Part shown: one piece after another, positions 34,398-42,422 of the stretch
Layout: each line of letters opens with the position of its first letter
Numbering within the stretch: position 1 is the stretch's first letter
Source: Bacteroidia bacterium
GTDB taxonomy: Bacteria > Bacteroidota > Bacteroidia > J057
Assembly: GCA_033391075.1 (NCBI GenBank)
Contig: JAWPMV010000001.1
Location: 1,736,001-1,800,000 of the forward strand
Length of the DNA stretch: 64,000 nt
Reading direction: 5' to 3'
Notes under the pieces: model-generated
The model's input: only the letters and a program-made list of their open reading frames with translations
Database searches by the model: none
Told to the model about the DNA's origin: nothing
Program-made: the position numbers and the translations under genes

Positions 34398-37300
34398 TTA
34401 GAAAGTCAGGTTAAGAGTAGCACTATACCTTTTTGAAGTAGGTCCAGTGGTGAAGTCAAATCCTCTACCATTACCTACACCAAGACTCAATACTTCTGGG
34501 TCATAGTTTACACCTTCTGGGAAGTTGTAAGCTTTGTACCAAAGGTTCTCACCTGCAAGGATCAAAGAAATAGAACCAAGAGGAGTTTTGTCTAACCAAG
34601 CTTTAGGTACATCATAAGAAAGAGAAACCTCTCTTAGACGCAAGGTAGTTCCGTCAAAAACGGTTCCTTCATCAGCGAAGAAGTAAGAGCGGAAGAAGAA
34701 GTCTCCAATATATCCCTGGATATTGTTAGGAGTACTTTCGTCAGACGCCAAAACACCAGGCTGGATGATAGGCAAGAAACGATCAACATCAGTATCAACT
34801 GTATTACCACGAGCAAGCATAGTTGCTGTAGATACAGAGTAGATATCACCACCATCAACATAAGCCAACTGACCTCTTAAAGAGAATCCTTTGAAGCTGA
34901 AGTTAGTGATCAAGTTTGCTTGATAGTTCGGGTTAGGATTACCAATTGGAGCGATATCCTGTCCAGGTACGTAGTTACCATCAGCACCTACGAGCAATAC
35001 ACCATCGTCATTTCTTTGGAAAGGAATACCCTGCATGATTCCGTAGAATTCTCCAGGAATAGCGAAGTTACCCAAGTTAGAGAAACCAGCGATAGCAATT
35101 TGGTCAACACCGTCAGCAATCTTCAATACTTTGTTTCTGTTAACAGTGATGTTTGCATCAATACTCCAAGTGAAAGCACCCTGGAAAGGAACAAGGTTAA
35201 TACCTGCCTCAATACCACGGTTTTCAACAGAAGCCGCGTTAACAGTAGTGTTTGTAAATCCAGTAGCTGGGTCAAGATCCAATCCGATGATCAGGTCATT
35301 AGACTCTTTGTCATACAAAGATACGTCAATACCGATACGGTTTTGGAAGAAACGACCTTCAATACCAACTTCAAGCTCAGTAATTGTTTCTGGCTCAAGG
35401 TTTCTGTTACCCAATACATTAGAAACAGAGTTTACGTTCAATACAGATCCGTCATCAGTTACGAAAGTGTTAGTTCCAGAAGAAAGTACACTTCTTGTCT
35501 GATAAGGAGCAGGATAACCAGCAGATGTTCCGTATCCGAAACGAAGTTTCAGGTAGTTAACAGTCTGGTTGTTCTGCAATCCAGCGATAGCCTCTGTAGG
35601 AATGAAAGAAACAGAAGCAGAAGGATAGAAGATAGAACGGTTTTCTTGTTCCAGTGTAGAAGTCCAGTCATTACGACCCTGGAAGTTTACATACAGGAAG
35701 CTTCTGTAAGAAAGAGTAGCTGTACCATAAGCACCAATAGTGTTCTCATCAGATAGGAAAGAATCACCTACGTGCTCCTGGAAGTTACCATGATCAAACA
35801 GATCGAAGATAAACTGCTGAGTAGAAGAAAGACTTGAGAATTGGAACTCATTTCTTCTGAGGTTCAAACCAACGATTCCGTCAAGAGCGAAATCTTCAGT
35901 CAATTTGAAGTCATAAGTAAGAGTAGCAACCTGGTCAGTAATACTGTTCTGACGCTCAGTAGTTCTCATTGCACCATCAGGAGAAGTAGATCCACCTTTG
36001 TTGATAGTACGGGTGTTACGCTGGTTGTACTGGTCAATACCGATACGGTAGTTGAAAGACAACCAATCAGTGAACTCATATCCTACGTTGAAGTTACCGA
36101 AGAAACGACGGATAGCTTCATTCTCGTTAGTGTGCTTAGAGGTCCAACGTGGGTTCTCAATCGCAGCACCACGACGATAGTATACCATAGAACCGTCTTT
36201 TGGAGATTCAAAAGGAAGGTTCATCAAGTCAATACTACGTGGAGTAAAGAATACATAACCGAAAAGGTTAGGGTTACCAGAACCACCACCAGGTCCAGAA
36301 CCGAAAGCAGCACCTGTAGGAGGAGCGTCGCGGTCAGAATCAACAAAGTTGAAAGTAGACTGGATTGTGATACCATTTGCAAGCTGAGTACGTGCACCCA
36401 AACCTAAGTTGCTTCTTTCGTAAGTGTTAGACTTATCTGGCAAGAAACCACCATCATTCAGGTAAGAGTAGTTTGCACTAACAGAAGTTGTAGCATTGAT
36501 GTTAGACTCGATGCTTACAGAAGTGTTTGTTAGCAAACCTTTTTCAAAGAAGTTCTCAACACCATCATAAGCTCTGTATGGATAGCGCTGACCGATGAAT
36601 TCTGGGAAGTCATCATTGAACTGAGGCTGGTCATAAGGGTGAGCGATAGTACCGTTTTCGTCGATACCGTTACTTCCTCTTACGTTAAAGTTAGGACCCC
36701 AGTTAGAGAAGAACCATCCAAAGTTTCCGGAGAAACCATTACCGAAAGAGTTCTGGTAATTAGGAAGGTTGGAAATCTCAGTAATACCAACTTGCTGGCT
36801 TACTCTTACTTCCATCTTCTTGTTGATGTTGTTACCAACATTACCGTTTTTGGTTGTGATCAATACAACACCATTACGTCCGGCCTCACCATAAAGTACT
36901 GTCGCAGACAGACCTTTAAGGATAGATACCTCAGCAATGTTGTTAGGATCAAGATCCAAGAAACGGCTGGAAGCAGTAGCACCACCACCGTTGAATCCTC
37001 TGTCATTGTTAGTAGCGGTGTTAAAAGGTACACCGTCAACTACAAACAAAGGCTGGTTGTCACCTGTGATAGAAGAGTATCCACGGATAATTACGTTGGT
37101 ACCACTACCTGCAAGACCTGAAGTCTGTGTGATATCCACACCAGTAGCTTTACCACGAAGAATCCTTGCGATGTCCGCTTCTGAGCGGTTTTCAATCGCA
37201 GAAGAAGAGATAGTTGATACCCCGTAGCCCAGGGCCTTTTTCTCCTTCTTGATACCCAGACCAGTCACAACCACCTCATCAAGGGTGAGGTCAGACTTAG

Positions 37301-37577
37301 CAAGGGTAATAGACATGCTGCCACCAGAGATGGGCACTTCTTGCTTTCTGAAACCAACATAAGTGATTACCAGAACGCTACCTCCTTCAGGAACTGAAAG
37401 AGAGAAAGCACCTTCACTATTGGTGAACATACCTGTCGTAGTTCCTTTTACGAGAACGCTAGCACCTTCCAAAGGCTCTCCCTCTGGACCGGTTACTGTC
37501 CCTCGCACGGTTTGCTGTGCCATCACCATAGATAGCGACATCAAACCTACTGCTAATAGTAAAAAGAGTTTTTTCAT
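34398..37577 (-). CDS. SusC/RagA-like TonB-dependent outer-membrane transporter
   Basis: A 1059-residue channel. A signal peptide ends near residue 20 (VMAQ). A carboxypeptidase-regulatory-like domain follows (about 22-100: VRGTVTGPEGEPLEGASVLV and ITYVGFRKQEV), then the TonB-box region LDEVVVTGLGIKKEKKALGY. The plug has ARILRGKATGVDITQT, NVIIRGYSSITGDNQPLFVV and VLYGEAGRNGVVLITTKNG, and the 22-strand barrel ends in the aromatic TLNLTF. It imports oligomers with energy from TonB-ExbBD. The start is the ATG at 37577; a TTG three bases upstream is less likely. A consensus promoter about 210 bases upstream and strong codon bias suggest high expression. It is the only SusC for the two SusD proteins of the window. 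Confidence 0.97.
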   Translation of the reverse strand: MKKLFLLLAVGLMSLSMVMAQQTVRGTVTGPEGEPLEGASVLVKGTTTGMFTNSEGAFSLSVPEGGSVLVITYVGFRKQEVPISGGSMSITLAKSDLTLDEVVVTGLGIKKEKKALGYGVSTISSSAIENRSEADIARILRGKATGVDITQTSGLAGSGTNVIIRGYSSITGDNQPLFVVDGVPFNTATNNDRGFNGGGATASSRFLDLDPNNIAEVSILKGLSATVLYGEAGRNGVVLITTKNGNVGNNINKKMEVRVSQQVGITEISNLPNYQNSFGNGFSGNFGWFFSNWGPNFNVRGSNGIDENGTIAHPYDQPQFNDDFPEFIGQRYPYRAYDGVENFFEKGLLTNTSVSIESNINATTSVSANYSYLNDGGFLPDKSNTYERSNLGLGARTQLANGITIQSTFNFVDSDRDAPPTGAAFGSGPGGGSGNPNLFGYVFFTPRSIDLMNLPFESPKDGSMVYYRRGAAIENPRWTSKHTNENEAIRRFFGNFNVGYEFTDWLSFNYRIGIDQYNQRNTRTINKGGSTSPDGAMRTTERQNSITDQVATLTYDFKLTEDFALDGIVGLNLRRNEFQFSSLSSTQQFIFDLFDHGNFQEHVGDSFLSDENTIGAYGTATLSYRSFLYVNFQGRNDWTSTLEQENRSIFYPSASVSFIPTEAIAGLQNNQTVNYLKLRFGYGTSAGYPAPYQTRSVLSSGTNTFVTDDGSVLNVNSVSNVLGNRNLEPETITELEVGIEGRFFQNRIGIDVSLYDKESNDLIIGLDLDPATGFTNTTVNAASVENRGIEAGINLVPFQGAFTWSIDANITVNRNKVLKIADGVDQIAIAGFSNLGNFAIPGEFYGIMQGIPFQRNDDGVLLVGADGNYVPGQDIAPIGNPNPNYQANLITNFSFKGFSLRGQLAYVDGGDIYSVSTATMLARGNTVDTDVDRFLPIIQPGVLASDESTPNNIQGYIGDFFFRSYFFADEGTVFDGTTLRLREVSLSYDVPKAWLDKTPLGSISLILAGENLWYKAYNFPEGVNYDPEVLSLGVGNGRGFDFTTGPTSKRYSATLNLTF

Positions 37578-37786
37578 CAAAAAAGCGTTAGATTAGAATA
37601 ATAAGACAGTAAGATGTAGATTATACAATTTGAAAATTGCCGAAATTAATTTGTGAAAAGAATGTATAGGGTATAAGGTGGGTATAACCAAAATTCTGAT
37701 AGTTATTATTAAGTTAGATCAGTTTAGTTCCGTTAACATTTGCCCTTTTTGGCCTGGAATCTCACACTGGGATTCCCATCAATCGT

Positions 37787-37816
37787 CAAATATAAAGCAT
37801 TTTACACTTTTTCAAA
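37787..37816 (-). promoter_or_regulatory. Promoter of the SusC-SusD operon
   Basis: On the minus strand, a -33 TTTG (37816-37813), an 18-base spacer and a -7 TATATTTG (37794-37787). It fits the Bacteroidota consensus; predicted transcription start near 37780, about 200 bases before the SusC ATG. Confidence 0.65.
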
Positions 37817-38047
37817 ACATTCTTGCGAAGTTTTCGTATGTCGCTTTTCCTTATGCACTAAATAACGTCTAGCTCCAAAGAAGCGTTGTTTTGCCAGCTC
37901 TCGAAATATGTAGGTTGTGATATATCTGGCTGATTATCAGAGAAATTAGATGTCAGATTTTTTACATTTTTTTAATAAGTATTTAATCTCCCTCTAATTT
38001 ATAGCACTTATTTAAGGAAATTTAAGCTATATCCGTTCACTAAATAC

Positions 38048-38080
38048 TTTGTAATAAGTAAAAGATAGATACTATTTTTG
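38048..38080 (+). promoter_or_regulatory. Promoter of the CCA-adding enzyme gene, adjoining the start codon
   Basis: A -33 TTTG (38048-38051), 21-base spacer and -7 TATTTTTG (38073-38080). The predicted transcription start, 5-9 bases beyond the -7 box, coincides with the GTG start codon at 38085, so the mRNA may be leaderless. Confidence 0.6.
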
Positions 38081-38084
38081 GGGC

Positions 38085-39494
38085 GTGAAGATATTAGAAG
38101 CTATAAAAGCCCCGATCTTTGGGGTGCTTGCAGAGCAAAGTGAGCAGTTGGGGCTTCCCGCCTATGTGATTGGGGGCTATGTACGGGATCATTTCCTTAA
38201 ACGGAATTCTAAGGATGTTGATATTGTTGTCGAAGGACGCGGGATTGAACTGGCAAGAGCTTTCGCCAGGGTGAGTAGATGCAGGGATGTAGTGGTGTAC
38301 GAAAATTATGGTACAGCCATGGTAAGGCATCCGGATATGGAAGTTGAGTTCGTCGGGGCAAGGAAAGAGTCTTATCAAAGAAATTCTCGCAAACCTCTTG
38401 TAGAATCAGGAAGTCTGCACGATGACCAGCTCCGTAGAGACTTTAGTATAAATGCCATGTCCATATCTCTTAATAAAGAGAACTATGGAGAGCTGATAGA
38501 TCCCTTTGGAGGAATTGATGATCTGGAGAAAAAAATCATACGCACCCCTACAGATCCCAATGTTACTTTTTCGGATGATCCCCTGCGGATGATGCGGGCC
38601 ATTCGATTTGCAACCCAATTGGGTTTCTTTATAGAAGAGCAAACCTTTCAGGCAATAAAAAGAAATAGAAAGCGCATTGAGATTATTTCGAAAGAGAGGA
38701 TCAAAGACGAACTAAATAAAATCATTCTTTCCCAAACTCCTTCTCGTGGATTTATCTTGCTGGATAAATGCGGCTTGCTGGACTTGATCTTTCCGGAACT
38801 GGCAGCAATGAAAGGAGTAGACTATGTAGATGGAAGGGGGCATAAGGACAATTTTTACCATACCTTAAAGGTACTGGACAACATCAGCGAGAAAAACAAT
38901 GATCTTTGGATTAGATGGGTGGCTATTCTTCATGATATTGCTAAACCTCTAACCAAAAGATATTCTCCCAAAGGAGGCTGGACCTTCCACGGACATGAAG
39001 ATAGAGGAGCGAGAATGGTTCCCAAAATCTTTCGGAGAATGAAGCTCCCCCTGAATGATAGAATGAATTATGTTCAGAAACTTGTCAAACTTCATCAAAG
39101 ACCTATAGCACTGGTCAATGAAGAGGTGACAGATAGTGCGATTCGTCGCATAGTCGTAGATGCAGGAGACGATCTCAATGACCTCCTGGATTTCTGCCGG
39201 GCGGATATTACCTCAAAGAATGAAAATAAGGTCAAACGTTTCCTTAGAAATTATACGGAGCTTGAGAAACGTATCCATGAAGTGGAAGAGCGCGATAATT
39301 TGAGGAATTGGCAGCCTCCGGTGGGTGGAGATTTGATAATGAAGACATTCAATATAAAGCCCGGACGGATTGTAGGGCAGATCAAGAATGACATTCGGGA
39401 AGCAATCCTCGATGGAGTCATTCCCAATGATAAAGAAGCTGCAATCGCGTATATGAAAGAAATTGCCCCTAAATACATAGAGGAAAATCCCTGA
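38085..39494 (+). CDS. cca: tRNA nucleotidyltransferase (CCA-adding) with HD domain
   Basis: A 469-residue class II nucleotidyltransferase that adds or repairs the 3' CCA of tRNAs. The head domain has GGYVRD (30-35), the catalytic aspartates Asp44 and Asp46 in KDVDIVVEG, RRDFSINAMSI and DPLRMMRAIRFATQ. An HD phosphohydrolase domain follows at about 255-350, with the His-Asp in WVAILHDIAKP and FHGHEDRGARM. The GTG at 38085 is the only reasonable start, since the conserved head begins at once and the next Met is far inside. The enzyme is needed here because the tRNA-Asp gene at 28282 lacks an encoded CCA. The HD part may trim 2',3'-phosphate ends. Confidence 0.94.
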   Translation: MKILEAIKAPIFGVLAEQSEQLGLPAYVIGGYVRDHFLKRNSKDVDIVVEGRGIELARAFARVSRCRDVVVYENYGTAMVRHPDMEVEFVGARKESYQRNSRKPLVESGSLHDDQLRRDFSINAMSISLNKENYGELIDPFGGIDDLEKKIIRTPTDPNVTFSDDPLRMMRAIRFATQLGFFIEEQTFQAIKRNRKRIEIISKERIKDELNKIILSQTPSRGFILLDKCGLLDLIFPELAAMKGVDYVDGRGHKDNFYHTLKVLDNISEKNNDLWIRWVAILHDIAKPLTKRYSPKGGWTFHGHEDRGARMVPKIFRRMKLPLNDRMNYVQKLVKLHQRPIALVNEEVTDSAIRRIVVDAGDDLNDLLDFCRADITSKNENKVKRFLRNYTELEKRIHEVEERDNLRNWQPPVGGDLIMKTFNIKPGRIVGQIKNDIREAILDGVIPNDKEAAIAYMKEIAPKYIEENP

Positions 39495-39549
39495 GAATCT
39501 TTTATTGAAAGCTCTTAGTCCTGAGTTCCGGCCCAACAAATAAAAAAGA

Positions 39550-40179
39550 ATGATCAAAAAGAGTTGCCTTTATATCCTGTTTCTCTTATCCCTTTCAGGA
39601 TTGTTTGCCCAAAATGGCGTGGGATTTCGTTTTGCTACCAACATCAACACCTTTCCCAGATCACAGGAATACAGATTAGTGGAAAAGGGTTTCACAACTG
39701 GAGTATTTGGTATCTTCTATAGCTCCTATAAAGAGAAACATGGATTTGAATTGGGAGCCAACATCGTATATAAGGATAATGATGGCAAAGGATTTCCAAA
39801 TTTGCCAGTAGTAATGAGAGATTTTGGGGATGATGTGCAGAATGTCGGCCTAACCAGTGTTGAAATAGATTTGAAAGTCGGACCTCGCTTTAAAGCCCTC
39901 AATCCCAAAATTGGATACATCCTTGGTTATCGCCTGCAGCAATCGGGTTTTCAAGTCGATGGGAGAGATGATCCTATCAATCCCTGGTACCTCATGCTGC
40001 CCTTTGGACTCTCTGTAAACCTTCCGACCAACTATGGATCAGTAGGTTTTGGAGGTTATTATAATGTAGGCATTTTCAATGTCCTGAAAAATCCGAACCC
40101 AGGCCAGGGAGGAGGACTCTTCGATGGTGGGCGACAGCGCTACCTTAACTTTGAGATTATGGTCAGTTTTGGGAACTAA
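39550..40179 (+). CDS. Outer-membrane beta-barrel-like protein
   Basis: A 209-residue exported protein (signal MIKKSCLYILFLLSLSGLFA, then Q). The mature part alternates polar and hydrophobic residues in strands, for example GFRFATNINTFP, GFELGANIVY, YGSVGFGGYYNVGIF and a final LNFEIMVSF, as in small porin-like or PorT-like barrels that end in an aromatic residue. It lies 55 bases after cca on the same strand, with its own terminator after it. No specific function can be assigned. Confidence 0.75.
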   Translation: MIKKSCLYILFLLSLSGLFAQNGVGFRFATNINTFPRSQEYRLVEKGFTTGVFGIFYSSYKEKHGFELGANIVYKDNDGKGFPNLPVVMRDFGDDVQNVGLTSVEIDLKVGPRFKALNPKIGYILGYRLQQSGFQVDGRDDPINPWYLMLPFGLSVNLPTNYGSVGFGGYYNVGIFNVLKNPNPGQGGGLFDGGRQRYLNFEIMVSFGN

Positions 40180-40197
40180 AAGCTGAACAATAAAAGA

Positions 40198-40240
40198 ATG
40201 CCTGGACTCAAAAAAAGTTCAGGCATCCTTTTATACTTTT
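40198..40240 (+). terminator. Terminator after the beta-barrel gene
   Basis: ATGCCTGGAC pairs with GTTCAGGCAT (10 pairs, one G-U) around a 9-base A-rich loop, then CCTTTTATACTTTTT. Confidence 0.85.
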
Positions 40241-40736
40241 TCATTATTTTTTTCTGATTAACTATCTCCTATTTCCTGCTAAAAGAAGCTGTAGCTCTTT
40301 GACCTAATTCCTTTGATATTCCAGAAATAATTCCAGGTATTTTTCTATAACTCTATTTTTATATCGATGTTTTTTTTGACGAAAGCAACCAGATGTGAAT
40401 TGTAGTAGTTTGGTGTCGTGAAATTTATAACTCTTGGATTTAAAGAAGGGGATTCTGTTGGTTTAAATATTTTTTATAAATACGTATTGTTTTGAGGGGG
40501 AGAGCTTATTGAAAGAATAAAACATGTAATTCTGGGCTGCAGGCGACTTTTTTTGCATTTTTGCATAAAAATTGATTCTGCGAGCATGAACTTGAAAGGT
40601 CTTGAATATGGACTTGGGAATAGTTTGATGTTTTTATTGGAGAAATTTTCCTTTATTCGAAATAGCGGGTAAAATTGAGGCAGATAATTTTGTGTATTCA
40701 TAATTATTTTGAATTTTTCATGGAAAATTTATTTTC

Positions 40737-40775
40737 ATAAAACAAAAAGGACTGATCTTCGAAAAGATCAGTCCT
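40737..40775 (-). terminator. Terminator after the 40798 gene
   Basis: A perfect 12-base-pair stem, AGGACTGATCTT with loop TTCG on the minus strand, followed by TTTTTGTTTTATG. It lies 23 bases after the stop codon. Confidence 0.92.
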
Positions 40776-40797
40776 GATACACGCAATGAATTCTTAC

Positions 40798-41220
40798 TTA
40801 TTTTTTTGCGGTGAATTGAACTCTGGTCCATCCTGGTACGATCCCGGTTGAAGGATTTCCGTAACGCAGGTAGCTGTAAGTTCCACGAATTTGTCCATTT
40901 ACTACTGTACCAGTAATGGTGTAAACGCTCTTACTTCCATTTACCAAAACGGCGACAAAACGCTTGGCTCCTCCCTGACCTGACATGCGATTTGCAGACC
41001 ACAAACCCTGACCAGAATCTCCCATAGTAACGGTAATGTCATTGCCGGTTTGAGTGATTTCAAGGGTAGAAGAACCACTTACCTGACGTACGGTTTGTGA
41101 GGAATTAGAGGATACTTGCTTTCCTTTGTATTCCAGCTTATAACTTCCTGCCAGATTCTGAGCTGACAGTCCTGTGATGCTGAAAACGAGGACCAGAAAA
41201 AATACCTGTAAACTTTTCAT
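40798..41220 (-). CDS. Small secreted protein of unknown function
   Basis: A 140-residue protein with a clear signal peptide (MKSLQVFFLVLVFSITGLSA, then Q) and a mature domain of about 120 residues. The mature part is rich in Ser, Thr, Gly and Val, with strand-like stretches (LAGSYKLEYKGKQ, STLEITQTGNDITVTMG, SVYTITGTVVNGQIRGTYSY). It resembles a small lipocalin-like or META-type beta-barrel but matches no family I can name. No lipid-attachment Cys is present. The gene stands alone with a strong terminator, and its regular codon use suggests good expression. Confidence 0.75.
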   Translation of the reverse strand: MKSLQVFFLVLVFSITGLSAQNLAGSYKLEYKGKQVSSNSSQTVRQVSGSSTLEITQTGNDITVTMGDSGQGLWSANRMSGQGGAKRFVAVLVNGSKSVYTITGTVVNGQIRGTYSYLRYGNPSTGIVPGWTRVQFTAKK

Positions 41221-41324
41221 TTTAAAGTTTGTGTGTTATAAAAGTGAATGAAAATGAGCCCGATTGCTCATACATTCCTTAGTAAATCCTCCAACACAAA
41301 ACGTAATATGAAAAGAAAAAAAAA

Positions 41325-42239
41325 TCAGGCAAGCTTCTGCATGCTCTTCAGTCCAATCTGTATAGCTTGATGGATAGTTGCTTGATAATCAATAACATCC
41401 GCACTGCTGTTTGGGTTGCTAATGATTGGACAAATAGTTCCGGAAAAATATCCCAATTGTCTGCAAATATGAAAAAGTATGCTGGATTCCATCTCCATAT
41501 TGATGATTCTCAATTCCCCCAGTTTCAGCTGGGCCAACTTCTGCTTTATCTGAGGAATGCTATTATTAAGGCCCTGAAGATATCGAGCAGAAGGACCATA
41601 AAATCCCGGCGTGCTCGCAGTAATTCCCCTTACAAAAGAAGCCCCTTCTTCTTCACAAGCCTCTATAAGCGCCTCTTCAACAATTTTGGAAGCCTTGGAA
41701 ACATAGGGAAATATCTTCCCCTTAAATCGTGCTTGTTGTGTAAATCCCTGATTGATAATTTCTTGAGTTGCTTTTTCTATGTGCAAAGACTGCTCGTCCG
41801 CAATCGGATGATCATAATACAGGCCCGTATTATCCAGTCCCAATCCGTAAGAGGTAATTCCCATAGTTCCCACCGGTATATCTGCTTGCACCCCTCCGGA
41901 AGTTCCGATTCTGATGATAACTAAAGGAGAAAGCCCTGTTTCTCTTTCCATAGTTTGAGGATCAAACTCATAGAGACCATATAATTCTGCAAGGGCGATC
42001 TCAATATTATCTGTGCCCATGCCCGTCCCTATGACACTGAGCCTCTGCCCATTTCGTTTGCCAGTCAGGGTTACATATTCTCTATGTTTGATCTCAGATT
42101 CTATTTCATCGAAATATTCTGCCACGATATAAGCTCGGGCAGGATCTCCAACGAGGATGATATGACGGGCCATTTCTTCTCTTGAAAGTCCTAAATGATA
42201 TACGCGAGTATCTCTAAAAACAAATTCCGATCTTTTCAT
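41325..42239 (-). CDS. Nucleoside phosphorylase (uridine phosphorylase-like)
   Basis: A 304-residue cytosolic enzyme of the PNP/UDP phosphorylase family, which splits nucleosides with phosphate in salvage. It has ILVGDPARA near residue 29 (phosphate-binding Gly-Asp), a GMGTDNIEIALAEL block, VIIRIGTSGGVQADIPVGT (the RxGTxG signature) and INMEMESSILFHICRQLG with the ribose-binding Met-Glu pair. Length and the ExE pattern suit the uridine phosphorylase side, but substrate choice among uridine, purine nucleosides and others cannot be settled. It is 184 bases downstream of the repeat lipoprotein gene, with a terminator between. Confidence 0.9.
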   Translation of the reverse strand: MKRSEFVFRDTRVYHLGLSREEMARHIILVGDPARAYIVAEYFDEIESEIKHREYVTLTGKRNGQRLSVIGTGMGTDNIEIALAELYGLYEFDPQTMERETGLSPLVIIRIGTSGGVQADIPVGTMGITSYGLGLDNTGLYYDHPIADEQSLHIEKATQEIINQGFTQQARFKGKIFPYVSKASKIVEEALIEACEEEGASFVRGITASTPGFYGPSARYLQGLNNSIPQIKQKLAQLKLGELRIINMEMESSILFHICRQLGYFSGTICPIISNPNSSADVIDYQATIHQAIQIGLKSMQKLA

Positions 42240-42330
42240 CTGAGCTTAATTGATTTTGCCCTTTTGGGCCTTTACCGAAGATATTAGCTCTCTTTGGCAA
42301 TGTCAAAGCTATTTCCAGAAGGAAGATCAA

Positions 42331-42358
42331 AAGCCAGTCCCCTTTATAGGACCGGCTT
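42331..42358 (-). terminator. Terminator after the repeat lipoprotein gene
   Basis: AAGCCGGTCC (minus strand), an 8-base loop and GGACTGGCTT, ten pairs with one G-U, followed by TTGATC. It lies about 65 bases after the stop at 42423. The U-tract is short. Confidence 0.65.
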
Positions 42359-42422
42359 AGGCTCATAAAAAGCAGGAACACACATTTTTCTTGATTATTC
42401 CTGCTAACACACACAATTACTG

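Larger units (their letters stand above)
37581..38084. other. Divergent regulatory region between susC-like and cca-like genes
   Basis: About 500 bases without a gene. It holds two consensus promoters, one per direction, described separately. The minus-strand transcript would carry an untranslated leader of about 200 bases before SusC. Just before the SusC start, the transcript contains TCTAATCTAA, also found before the mini-lipoprotein at 31464. The rest is AT-rich. Confidence 0.7.
40180..40797. other. AT-rich gap bounded by two terminators
   Basis: About 620 bases between convergent genes. A plus-strand terminator lies at its left end and a minus-strand terminator at its right end. The central 480 bases have no credible frame, and I saw no promoter or repeat in them. 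Confidence 0.6.

Noticed and set aside
34920-37121. Long plus-strand frames opposite the SusC gene (34920-35756, 35841-36407, 36639-37121)
   Set aside because: They are by-products of the very regular codon use of SusC: stop codons are rare in that antisense frame. The products are Ser/Thr/Val-rich with no domains, and SusC is certain.
40474-40701. 75-codon minus-strand frame in the AT-rich gap
   Set aside because: Biased, AT-driven composition, no start signal, no relatives that I recognise.
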